DNA of 5,979 nucleotides from Minisyncoccota bacterium (GTDB lineage: Bacteria; Patescibacteriota; Minisyncoccia; Phycocordibacterales; UBA2100). Shown here piece after piece: positions 1 through 5,124 of this stretch. A program made the position numbers and the translations under genes. Location: assembly GCA_020058565.1 (NCBI GenBank), contig JAGVDT010000107.1:1-5979 (forward strand), given 5' to 3'. The stretch's first letter is position 1; the number at the start of each line of letters is the position of its first letter. The notes under the pieces are model-generated. The model had not been told where the DNA came from, did not search any database, and was given only the letters and a program-made list of their open reading frames with translations.

Positions 1-1
1 A

Positions 2-424
2 GTGTTTCTGTCTGACTCAGCCAAAAAGGCTATTTCGGCGTACCTTTCCGCCAGAGGCGGATCCGCCTCTGGCGGAAAAAAGCGCGGCGACTCTTTTATA
101 GACACACATGAAGCTCTGTTCACCGGCTATGGCAAATTTGGAAAGGCAAATCCGCCATCTGGCGGAGTCTCGCGCCTCACCCCTCGCACCGTCGAGCGCT
201 TGGTCAAAAAATACGCGGTGCGCGCGGGTATCACCCGCAAAGTCACCCCGCACGTAATCCGCCACTCTTTTGCCACAGACCTTCTAGAAAACGGCGCAGA
301 CCTACGCTCCGTACAGGCGCTTTTAGGCCATGCCAACATAGCCACCACGCAGGTCTATACTCACGTTACTGACAAACATTTGCGAGAAGTCCACAAAGCC
401 TTCCACGGCAAGCGCCGAAGCTAA
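2..424 (+). CDS. Tyrosine recombinase XerC/XerD-type, C-terminal fragment (5' end outside window)
   Basis: Site-specific tyrosine recombinases cut and rejoin DNA through a tyrosine-phosphate link; the chromosomal Xer type resolves chromosome dimers at dif. The visible 140 codons hold the C-terminal half of the catalytic domain: the HxxR motif in PHVIRHSFATDLLENGAD (H84, R87), the LLGHANI histidine (H110) and the nucleophile in TTQVYTHV (Y119). The first catalytic Arg and the beta-hairpin Lys must lie upstream of base 1. The GTG at base 2 encodes a Val inside the usual VFLS/VPLS strand, so it is not the true start. Two palindromes are translated within the frame (about residues 16-25, SARGGSASGG, and 51-55, PPSGG) and lengthen a loop between that strand and the helix before the HxxR box. 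The tail after the tyrosine is short, as in Xer proteins. XerC, XerD or an integrase-like paralogue cannot be told apart from this fragment. Confidence 0.9.
   Translation: MFLSDSAKKAISAYLSARGGSASGGKKRGDSFIDTHEALFTGYGKFGKANPPSGGVSRLTPRTVERLVKKYAVRAGITRKVTPHVIRHSFATDLLENGADLRSVQALLGHANIATTQVYTHVTDKHLREVHKAFHGKRRS
45..78. repeat. Perfect 34-bp palindrome inside the recombinase gene
   Basis: Bases 45-61 are the exact reverse complement of 62-78, with no spacer. The core is CCGCCAGAGGCGG followed by its mirror, meeting at a GGATCC centre. It is read in frame as the Gly/Ser/Ala-rich loop SARGGSASGG. A related shorter palindrome lies at 151-166. Confidence 0.9.
151..166. repeat. 16-bp palindrome of the CCGCC/GGCGG family inside the recombinase gene
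   Basis: TCCGCCA (151-157) and TGGCGGA (160-166) are reverse complements separated by TC. It shares the TCCGCCA/TGGCGGA arms with the palindrome at 45-78 and is translated as PPSGG. Two copies within about 120 bp of one gene suggest a dispersed mini-repeat family. Confidence 0.8.
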
Positions 425-430
425 CACGCT

Positions 431-457
431 TGACCCGCGCGGCGGCGCACGGGGTCA
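431..457. terminator. GC-rich hairpin after the recombinase gene (possible terminator)
   Basis: Seven bases after the stop codon, TGACCC (431-436) pairs with GGGTCA (452-457), and inside it GCGC (437-440) pairs with GCGC (445-448), leaving ACG bulged. There is no T-run on either side, so this would not be a canonical intrinsic terminator. It may protect the 3' end or be a repeat. Confidence 0.4.
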
Positions 458-898
458 TAGATAAGCATCTTCGATAGGTTCATCAGGCATTTCACGCCTT
501 CCGGTCGTCGCCTCGCTTGCCCTTGGGACCATCGGCGGAGTATGGGCGGAAACGGGGTAAAAAGAGGAGTTAGGGTTAATTTCTGCTCGACGAAGCCTTG
601 GCGTAACCAGTCGCTCCGGATTTTGCGTGTTCGTGCTCAAAAGTCTGAATCCAAAATATTTTTTGCTTTCCATGCCTAGTGTTGTCGACGTGGCTCCATA
701 CGAATAAGCTCTAAGAGGCTCGGCCGCATTCCTCGATATGATTGCGGATTTTGCGGTGTGCCAAACATCGAGACTTTGTCGTTCTGCATGGGGTTGATGC
801 TCCCCCATTCGCGGCTGCCGTGTTCTCCCATGTTGTGCTCGTTTTCCATACGGAAAAGTATGACAAACCAAGATGATTTTCTCGTGAAGCCTTTGTGC

Positions 899-904
899 TA
901 TTCT
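899..904 (+). promoter_or_regulatory. Candidate -10 element of xth
   Basis: TATTCT ends 6 nt before the ATG at 911, which would start transcription at or near the first codon. The best -35-like hexamer, TTTTCT at 877-882, is weak (3 of 6, spacer 16). No Shine-Dalgarno sequence precedes the ATG, in line with a leaderless mRNA. Confidence 0.4.
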
Positions 905-910
905 GACGTG

Positions 911-1735
911 ATGAAACTCGTCTCGTGGAATGTAAACGGCATACGGGCGGTGCATAAAAAGGGGCTTTTTGTCAAAGCCGTCAAGGAATTAGGATACCCA
1001 GATGTCTTGTGCCTCCAGGAAACCAAGGCCGAGCAGCATCAGAGCGAGGTGGATTTGCCCGACTACACCGAATATTGGAATTCGGCCGAGAAGAAGGGCT
1101 ATAGCGGTACCGCGATATTCACCAAGGAAAAGCCTATATCTATAGTCAACGGCATCCCCGAAGATTTGGTCAAAAAGCACAAAATAGCCCACGATGGCTA
1201 TGGCGACCCGTCTACTGAAGGGCGGGTCGTCGCGGCAGAGTTCAAAGATTTCTATGTAGTGACGGTGTACACCCCTAATTCCAAGGACGACCTTAGTCGC
1301 ATCCCCCTTCGGCACAAACACTGGGACCCGGCTTTTCTAGAATATGTCGATCGGCTTCAGAAAAATGGTTCGACAGGCTCACCACATGGAAAACCGGTCA
1401 TCTTCTGCGGAGACCTCAATGTGGCGCATACTCCCGAAGACCTCGCCAATCCCAAGCCCAATGAAGGCAAAAAAGGGTTCACGCAGGAAGAGCGAGAAGG
1501 CATCGACAACATCATTGCGAAAGGATTTGTAGATACTTTTCGGATTTTCACCAAAGGCAACGGCCATTACACGTGGTGGAGCCATTTCGCAAATTCACGA
1601 GCGCGAAACGTAGGGTGGCGCATAGATTATTTTTTCGTCAGCTCTTCTTTAGTTTCCAAAATCATATCGGCAAAGATCCACCCGCAGATAATGGGCTCAG
1701 ATCACTGTCCGATAGAATTAGAGCTAAAAATATAG
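911..1735 (+). CDS. xth: Exodeoxyribonuclease III / AP endonuclease (Xth family)
   Basis: This base-excision-repair enzyme nicks DNA 5' of abasic sites and has 3'-5' exonuclease and 3'-phosphatase activities, using a divalent metal. The 274-residue product starts with the family signature MKLVSWNVNGIRA. It keeps all active-site residues of the endonuclease/exonuclease/phosphatase fold: N7, E37 (LQETK), Y120 (VYTPN), D168 and N170 (FCGDLN), D239 (WRIDY) and the D264-H265 pair (GSDHCP). Length is typical (about 250-280). The ATG at 911 fits the family N-terminus; the frame stays open upstream to 758, but that part has no family resemblance. Residues about 152-159 (NGSTGSPH), just before GKPVIFCGDLN, look like an added loop encoded by a dispersed repeat (1367-1385). 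It converges with the CCA-adding enzyme gene downstream. The call is firm; only the start could shift to ATG 860. Confidence 0.96.
   Translation: MKLVSWNVNGIRAVHKKGLFVKAVKELGYPDVLCLQETKAEQHQSEVDLPDYTEYWNSAEKKGYSGTAIFTKEKPISIVNGIPEDLVKKHKIAHDGYGDPSTEGRVVAAEFKDFYVVTVYTPNSKDDLSRIPLRHKHWDPAFLEYVDRLQKNGSTGSPHGKPVIFCGDLNVAHTPEDLANPKPNEGKKGFTQEEREGIDNIIAKGFVDTFRIFTKGNGHYTWWSHFANSRARNVGWRIDYFFVSSSLVSKIISAKIHPQIMGSDHCPIELELKI
1367..1385 (+). repeat. Dispersed mini-repeat copy inside xth
   Basis: GGTTCGACAGGCTCACCAC is read in frame as part of the NGSTGSPH loop. The reverse complement of 2102-2120, in the spacer downstream, matches it at 16 of 19 positions. The two copies lie in opposite orientation about 735 bp apart. 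Confidence 0.75.
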
Positions 1736-1750
1736 CTTTTTCTACAAGCT

Positions 1751-1775
1751 ACTAGCTATCAAGCTACAAGCTAGT
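1751..1775. repeat. Hairpin with CAAGCTA repeats after xth
   Basis: ACTAGCT (1751-1757) pairs with AGCTAGT (1769-1775) around an 11-nt loop. The flanks carry repeated ACAAGCTA and AGCTA units. It begins 16 nt after the xth stop and could stabilise the transcript end, but no T-run follows. Confidence 0.5.
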
Positions 1776-1780
1776 TTGAG

Positions 1781-1799
1781 TTATCCACACGTATCCACA
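1781..1799 (+). promoter_or_regulatory. Pair of DnaA-box-like sequences
   Basis: TTATCCACA at 1781-1789 is a perfect match to the classic DnaA box. GTATCCACA at 1791-1799 matches at 8 of 9 positions, one helical turn later and in the same orientation. No dnaA or dnaN is in the window, so a function in initiation or regulation is unproven. Confidence 0.45.
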
Positions 1800-1804
1800 T
1801 CGAT

Positions 1805-1840
1805 GTCCTTTACAGGTTTTAAAAGGACAGTACACTGTCC
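1805..1840. repeat. Two mutually exclusive hairpins sharing one arm
   Basis: GTCCTTT (1805-1811) can pair with AAAGGAC (1822-1828). Alternatively GGACAGT (1825-1831) pairs with ACTGTCC (1834-1840) around a 2-nt centre. Bases 1825-1828 belong to both stems, so only one can form. Confidence 0.6.
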
Positions 1841-1910
1841 CTCAGTAGCTCCTTGATATCTCTTCGACAAGTTTCTAAAAGAAATTTGCAAGCCAAACAA
1901 AGCTCCACAA

Positions 1911-1945
1911 TCCACCTAAAGGTAATGGTGGACCTCTGTCCACCA
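1911..1945. repeat. Second pair of mutually exclusive hairpins
   Basis: TCCACC (1911-1916) can pair with GGTGGA (1927-1932). Alternatively TGGTGGAC (1926-1933) pairs with GTCCACCA (1938-1945) around the tetraloop CTCT. The layout repeats that of 1805-1840. The palindrome CCAATTGG (1943-1950) overlaps its end. Confidence 0.6.
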
Positions 1946-2009
1946 ATTGGAAAAAGAGGTGCTTACGGCAAACAAATAGAAAATAAGAAACAAAAAGAAG
2001 AGAAAAATA

Positions 2010-2081
2010 AAAAAGCCGCTTCGGAAGGGACTCGTCTCTAAAAAGAGATAAGAGATGAGCCCCTAAACGGGGCGGCTTTTT
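2010..2081. terminator. Two-tier bidirectional terminator between xth and the CCA-adding enzyme gene
   Basis: AAAAAGCCGC (2010-2019) is the perfect complement of GCGGCTTTTT (2072-2081). An inner stem pairs 2027-2039 with 2051-2063 over 13 positions, with one G-U pair and one A-C mismatch. Read on the minus strand it ends in a long T-rich tract, so it would stop transcription of the CCA-adding enzyme gene about 110 bp after its stop; the plus-strand T5 would stop xth. A competing small stem GCCCC/GGGGC (2059-2073) overlaps the right side. Confidence 0.75.
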
Positions 2082-2087
2082 GCTTTA

Positions 2088-2129
2088 CCCTGAACTTGCT
2101 TGCGGTGAGGTTGTCGAACCGTCGAAGGG
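2088..2129. repeat. Composite repeat: one mini-repeat split by another
   Basis: CCCTGAACTTG (2088-2098) and TCGAAGGG (2122-2129) would join into a 19-base unit of the CCCTGAnCTTGTCGAAGGG type, which I recall as common in environmental bacterial genomes. The 23 bp between them (2099-2121) contain the other repeat, whose second copy is inside xth. Confidence 0.6.
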
Positions 2130-2152
2130 TTTTAATGTGTCGAGGGGCTGAA

Positions 2153-2187
2153 TCCGGAGAGTCAGACTCTCCGGAGACCTCTCCGGA
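2153..2187. repeat. TCCGGAGAG repeat cluster next to the pcnB-type gene stop
   Basis: Bases 2153-2163 are the reverse complement of 2165-2175 around a single A, a near-perfect 23-bp palindrome. CTCTCCGGA occurs again at 2179-2187, ending one base before the stop codon of the CCA-adding enzyme gene. It can form a strong hairpin on either transcript strand; no T-run follows. Confidence 0.75.
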
Positions 2188-2188
2188 A

Positions 2189-3658
2189 CTAATTTACATG
2201 ATGTTTGTCGCGCAGCTTTTGGACCTCTGCCTCGTCTTCCTTCTCGCGGCGGTCCTTCCCCTGCTCTCCTAGTGCCTTCAGTTCCTCTTCTGAAACTTTC
2301 AGTAGCTCCCCTGCACGCCTTTCCAGGTACTCTTCGGTATTTCTAGATGGATCGTCGAGTACTTCTTCAAGGAGGGCGTGCAGCGTCCATCCTATGCGTG
2401 GACCGGGCTTCTCGCCCAAGTCCATGACCTTTTTGCCGTCTATTTTGAGCATGGAGACCGTTACCGGGTCGCGCATGGCCTCGTCTACCATGGACATGTA
2501 TTTGCGTAGCCTGAAGGGCTGTTCTTTGGGTCTGCCGGTGCCTATTCGGTCGCATATACGGAGGTTTAGAAGGTCGTTGATATGCTCTACGCCTACGTTG
2601 GTGATGATTCTGCGTACCGCACTCAGGGTGACTTTGTCGGGGTCGGAGAAAAACATGTGCCAGCGTATTAGGGCCACCACCGTCTTTATGGTTTCGTTGG
2701 GCATGCGTAGATCGTGAAGTATTTTTTCGGCCATTCGAGCACCGATTACCTCGTGGCCATGGAAAGTCCAGTCTTTCTTTTCATCTGACCATCTACGGGA
2801 GGCGGGCTTCCCTATGTCGTGCAGAAGTGCCGCCAGACGCACCTCCAAAGGCCACTTTTTGTCGGCTGCATGCTGGAGCGAGCGCAGGAGATGCTCAAAC
2901 ACATCATATGAATGGGCTTGGTTTTGCTCGACCCCTATCGCCTCCTCTAATTGCGGTATGACATATTTCAATATACCGAGCTTTTGTGCCACATACATGG
3001 CCTGCATGGGCCTATCGCTCTCTAATATTCGTACGAACTCATCGCGGATTCTTTCTTTGGAGATTTTTCCAAGCCGATCGGCATCTTTGGCTATGGCTGC
3101 AGCGGTTTTGGCATCGAGCGCGAAATCCAACTCTGCCGAAAAGCGGATTGCTCGAAGTGTGCGCAGAGCGTCTTCCTGGAATCGCTCGTCGGCGTCCCCT
3201 ACGGCGGCTATTACACGACGCCTGAGGTCGTCTTGCCCGCCATGCTCATCGACCAATTCTTTTTCGATAGGATCGTAGGCTATGGCGTTTACCGTAAAGT
3301 CACGCCTTTTTAGATCATCAGAAAGGTTGGTGCTAAACGTTACTTCGTCCGGGTGTCTGGCGTTGGAATACTTCCCTTCTACGCGATACGGGGTGATTTC
3401 GACCACTTTAAGTCGCGGGTTTTCAGATTTGGTAACCACTCCTACCGTGCCGAATTTATTTTCGTAAAATGTTTCCTCGAAAAGCGATTGTATTTGCTCT
3501 GGGGTGGCGTTGGTTGTGATGTCCCAGTCTTTGGGTTCCCTGTCGAGCAATAGGTCCCGTACGCAACCACCTATCAAATAGGCTTCGTGGCCTGCATCTC
3601 TGATCGCTCTGCAGAGACCTGTAATCTCCGCCGGAACATCGAGCCCCTTTTTTGCCAT
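2189..3658 (-). CDS. CCA-adding tRNA nucleotidyltransferase with HD domain (class II, poly(A) polymerase-like)
   Basis: Adds or repairs the 3' CCA of tRNAs from CTP and ATP in the cytoplasm. With the ATG at 3658 the protein has 489 residues. It shows LIGGCVRDLLL (29-38), the metal-binding DWD (44-46) in KDWDITT, RRDFTVNA (118-125), the nucleotide-selecting region QEDALRTLRAIRFSAEL (161-177) and an HD phosphohydrolase domain with LLHDIGKPA (H280, D281), a FHGHE motif (299-303) and H334. The last 40 residues are highly charged and probably helical. A TACAAT box ends 6 nt before ATG 3658, which favours that start. An in-frame ATG at 3676 would add six residues and lies only 9 nt past the tRNA-Arg end. 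The tRNAs nearby encode no CCA, so this enzyme would be needed to finish them. The gene may be called cca or pcnB; CCA addition fits best, but poly(A) polymerase cannot be excluded from sequence. Confidence 0.93.
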   Translation of the reverse strand: MAKKGLDVPAEITGLCRAIRDAGHEAYLIGGCVRDLLLDREPKDWDITTNATPEQIQSLFEETFYENKFGTVGVVTKSENPRLKVVEITPYRVEGKYSNARHPDEVTFSTNLSDDLKRRDFTVNAIAYDPIEKELVDEHGGQDDLRRRVIAAVGDADERFQEDALRTLRAIRFSAELDFALDAKTAAAIAKDADRLGKISKERIRDEFVRILESDRPMQAMYVAQKLGILKYVIPQLEEAIGVEQNQAHSYDVFEHLLRSLQHAADKKWPLEVRLAALLHDIGKPASRRWSDEKKDWTFHGHEVIGARMAEKILHDLRMPNETIKTVVALIRWHMFFSDPDKVTLSAVRRIITNVGVEHINDLLNLRICDRIGTGRPKEQPFRLRKYMSMVDEAMRDPVTVSMLKIDGKKVMDLGEKPGPRIGWTLHALLEEVLDDPSRNTEEYLERRAGELLKVSEEELKALGEQGKDRREKEDEAEVQKLRDKHHVN

Positions 3659-3664
3659 TGCGTT

Positions 3665-3670
3665 ATTGTA
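3665..3670 (-). promoter_or_regulatory. Candidate -10 element of the CCA-adding enzyme gene
   Basis: TACAAT (5 of 6 to TATAAT) on the minus strand ends 6 nt before ATG 3658. No good -35 is seen 16-18 nt upstream, where the tRNA-Arg 3' arm lies. The gene may have its own leaderless start, be read through from the tRNA promoter, or both. Confidence 0.4.
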
Positions 3671-3684
3671 CGTCATTCTTGCTG

Positions 3685-3756
3685 TGCTCCCGGAGGGATT
3701 CGAACCCCCAATAGCAGTTCCGAAGACTGCCGTGATATCCGTTTCACCACGAGAGC
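3685..3756 (-). tRNA. tRNA-Arg(UCG)
   Basis: 72 nt fold into a cloverleaf. Acceptor GCTCTCG pairs with CGGGAGC (one G-U). The D stem is GTGA/TCAC, the anticodon stem GCAGT/ACTGC with loop CTTCGGA (anticodon TCG, reads CGA), and the T arm GGGGG-TTCGAAT-CCCTC. The discriminator base is A. The bases after it are CAG, so CCA is not encoded. A TATGAT -10 box lies upstream. Confidence 0.95.
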
Positions 3757-3765
3757 GATTGCTGC

Positions 3766-3771
3766 ATCATA
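3766..3771 (-). promoter_or_regulatory. -10 element of tRNA-Arg
   Basis: TATGAT (5 of 6) on the minus strand, with 9 nt between it and the tRNA 5' end. The -35 is weak: TTCCGA at a 16-nt spacer. Confidence 0.55.
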
Positions 3772-3821
3772 CGCGATTCTTTGCCATTCGGAAATGCTTT
3801 GGATTGCCGAGCGCGTCAACA

Positions 3822-3851
3822 TTGCGGAAAATGAATTTTTCAGGCTATAAT
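3822..3851 (+). promoter_or_regulatory. Promoter of tRNA-Gly
   Basis: A perfect TATAAT at 3846-3851, with TTGCGG at 3822-3827 as a partial -35 (spacer 18). The tRNA begins 10 nt after the -10 box, so the 5' leader would be only a few bases. It is back to back with the tRNA-Arg promoter within 104 bp. Confidence 0.75.
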
Positions 3852-3860
3852 CGCGCAATT

Positions 3861-3931
3861 GCGGATATGGTTTAGTGGTAGAACGCGTCCTTGCCAAGGA
3901 CGAGATCGGGGTTCGATTCCCCGTATCCGCA
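3861..3931 (+). tRNA. tRNA-Gly(GCC)
   Basis: 71-nt cloverleaf. Acceptor GCGGATA pairs perfectly with TATCCGC. The anticodon stem is CGTCC/GGACG with loop TTGCCAA (anticodon GCC), and the T arm is CGGGG-TTCGATT-CCCCG. The discriminator is A, followed by CAG, so CCA is not encoded. Confidence 0.97.
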
Positions 3932-3956
3932 CAGAAGAGTCCTGTACAAAACCACG

Positions 3957-3981
3957 CGGGCAGCTTGCCTATCTCTGCCCG
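3957..3981 (-). terminator. Weak hairpin at the end of the membrane-protein gene
   Basis: CGGGCAG and CTGCCCG (3957-3963 and 3975-3981) form a 7-bp stem around an 11-nt loop that contains the stop codon. On the minus strand only a short TTTT follows, five bases after the stem. It lies between two convergent genes, so it may serve the tRNA-Gly transcript as well. Confidence 0.35.
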
Positions 3982-4913
3982 TCCTTGAGAAGTAATATTT
4001 CCTGCGTGTCATCAGTCCTCAGCATCGAATACAGGAGCCCCACGATGGTTATGAAGGTTGCCACGGCGGGTGCCCATGGGCCTGTCCTACAGACAGCGGA
4101 GGCGTACCAGAAGACCAGTAACCCCACGAAAACAGCTAGTATTAGCCCGATATTCCAGTCACGGACACTAGTGTTTGGCTCGAATCTCTGCACGCTTAGC
4201 GTAAAGGCAAATAGTGCGAAAAGGACAAGGAGGACGACCCAGAGCCTAGTCGCACCTCCGTCGGCGCACAGATTTCCAAGCGAATTTACTGCGGCAACGA
4301 TACCTGGGTTGCTGGTGGCCATAGTCGAAGTCCCCTCGCCTATCTGTCCATTCTGTCCGCCGGAACCCTTATTGCCGGCTGACGGTGGATTCGGGATGGT
4401 GGCCGGTGACGATGGCGCCTGGCTCGCTCCTGCCTCGCCTCCTCCCATCAATGTTACCGCCTCGATGAGCGCTGGGATGTTGAATAAACAGGTAACCCTG
4501 TTGCCATGAATGTCCGATTGCGACGAAAGAAATGTGATCTCCACGGGGACGTCTTTATTCATGCGGATAGACTGAAGATCGACGTGCATTTTAATGCTGC
4601 CGTCAGGGTATGCCCACCGGGTGATGTAGTTAAAGGCCACGTCGGACTCATTGACCGAGGTGGACAACGCGACGTAAGACGAGTCAGAGAGGGTTATGTC
4701 GAAGGAGTCTAGGTTGCCATTGTAGATATGCGCCACAATATCAGATACGGTGACAGCCGGGCATGCCTTCCCCGTCCCTGCCGGGAGGACCTGCATTGGC
4801 AGTACTGTGCTGGCAGCAGCAAAAGCCGGACTCGACAACAGAATAGTAAACAAAAGGGCGACCGTGATCGCAGCTCCCCCAAAACGCTTCTTACCCAAGG
4901 AAACGTTACCCAT
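3969..4913 (-). CDS. Unrecognised secreted/membrane protein: signal peptide, linker, three C-terminal transmembrane helices
   Basis: I do not recognise a family. With the ATG at 4913 the product has 314 residues. A signal peptide spans 1 to about 32 (KKR, then a hydrophobic core AAITVALLFTILLSSPAFA, likely cut near AFA/AAS). An exported, probably beta-rich domain spans about 35-155, with C51 and C142 as a possible disulfide. A low-complexity Gly/Ser/Pro/Asn linker (157-200) follows, then three hydrophobic helices at about 224-241, 254-275 and 282-298 and a short charged tail. Two more cysteines (C216, C275) flank or sit in the helices. The layout suggests an outward-facing domain tethered to the membrane. 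ATG 4913 is chosen because a TTGACC-17-TAGTTT promoter ends 7 nt before it and the signal peptide follows; an upstream TTG at 4973 is in frame but unsupported. A function in surface attachment or envelope structure is only a guess. Confidence 0.82.
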   Translation of the reverse strand: MGNVSLGKKRFGGAAITVALLFTILLSSPAFAAASTVLPMQVLPAGTGKACPAVTVSDIVAHIYNGNLDSFDITLSDSSYVALSTSVNESDVAFNYITRWAYPDGSIKMHVDLQSIRMNKDVPVEITFLSSQSDIHGNRVTCLFNIPALIEAVTLMGGGEAGASQAPSSPATIPNPPSAGNKGSGGQNGQIGEGTSTMATSNPGIVAAVNSLGNLCADGGATRLWVVLLVLFALFAFTLSVQRFEPNTSVRDWNIGLILAVFVGLLVFWYASAVCRTGPWAPAVATFITIVGLLYSMLRTDDTQEILLLKDGQR

Positions 4914-4914
4914 A

Positions 4915-5124
4915 TGTGGAAAACTAGTACAGTCGTCCAGGCAGGTCAATAGTCTTCTCGCAGTCGAACACAAATCCCAAAAAAAGCGAGTTTTTAAGCC
5001 GTTTTATAGGACTTACATCAAGGACACTGCGTGCAAGATAATCGCGATTTTGGGACACCTGATCGCCCCGTCCTTTGCTCGATAGGCGTTAAAACTGTGG
5101 AAAACTATGGGGATATGTGGATTA
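4915..5124 (-). promoter_or_regulatory. Three DnaA-box-like sequences in the divergent spacer
   Basis: TGTGGAAAA at 4915-4923 and 5096-5104, and TGTGGATTA at 5116-5124, each match TGTGGATAA at 8 of 9 positions, all in one orientation. The last two start 20 bp apart. TGTGGCTTA at 5167-5175 is a weaker 7 of 9. The sequence to the right is AT-rich. This could be DnaA-controlled regulation or part of an origin. Confidence 0.35.
4921..4949 (-). promoter_or_regulatory. Promoter of the membrane-protein gene (leaderless geometry)
   Basis: On the minus strand TTGACC (4949-4944, 5 of 6) and TAGTTT (4926-4921, 3 of 6 including the conserved TA and final T) are 17 bp apart. The -10 box ends 7 nt before ATG 4913, and no Shine-Dalgarno sequence is present. 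Confidence 0.5.

Larger units (their letters stand above)
425..910. other. Spacer without a convincing gene
   Basis: 486 bp between the recombinase stop and the exonuclease start. Apart from the hairpin at 431-457 and a small stem at 842-857 (TTTTCC, loop ATAC, GGAAAA), I see no protein motif, no RNA-gene motif and no start with a ribosome binding site. A minus-strand open frame reaches from the exonuclease start down to 455. Its last 72 codons (673-455, beginning MESKKYFGFR and ending PIEDAYL) are the only plausible small-protein candidate. It shows no recognisable family and no promoter at the leaderless distance seen for neighbouring genes. Confidence 0.6.
1736..2188. other. Convergent non-coding spacer rich in hairpins and mini-repeats
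   Basis: 453 bp between the stops of xth and the CCA-adding enzyme. It holds a 7-bp hairpin right after xth (1751-1775), DnaA-box-like sequences, two sets of overlapping alternative hairpins, a two-tier terminator, a nested repeat and a triple TCCGGAGAG repeat, each listed separately. An open frame at 1853-2041 lacks a ribosome binding site and ends in the terminator stem, so I do not call it a gene. Confidence 0.7.

Noticed and set aside
45..166. CRISPR-like array from the CCGCC palindromes
   Set aside because: Only two unequal copies within a coding frame, with no regular spacing and no cas genes.
425..760. tmRNA, RNase P RNA or 5S rRNA in the first spacer
   Set aside because: No tRNA-like ends, no tag frame ending in the usual Leu-Ala-Ala, and no conserved RNase P or 5S core sequences on either strand.
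758..910. Upstream extension of the exonuclease III frame from a GTG at 758
   Set aside because: The extra 51 residues have no resemblance to the family, whose N-terminus is the MKLVSWN at 911, and a -10-like box lies inside the extension.
1853..2041. 62-codon Lys-rich frame in the spacer after xth
   Set aside because: TTG start without a ribosome binding site, composition driven by an A-rich tract, and its end lies in the terminator stem.
2205..3278. Long plus-strand frames opposite the CCA-adding enzyme gene
   Set aside because: They are Ser/Arg-rich antisense shadows of a gene with complete family motifs.
3587..3875. Open frames across the tRNA-Arg region with translations such as PEGFEPP and PGGIRTPN
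   Set aside because: These are the well-known artefactual translations of the antisense strand of a tRNA T arm and acceptor.
3859..4509. Plus-strand frame of 216 codons opposite the membrane protein
   Set aside because: It begins inside tRNA-Gly and is antisense to a gene with a signal peptide, helices and a promoter.
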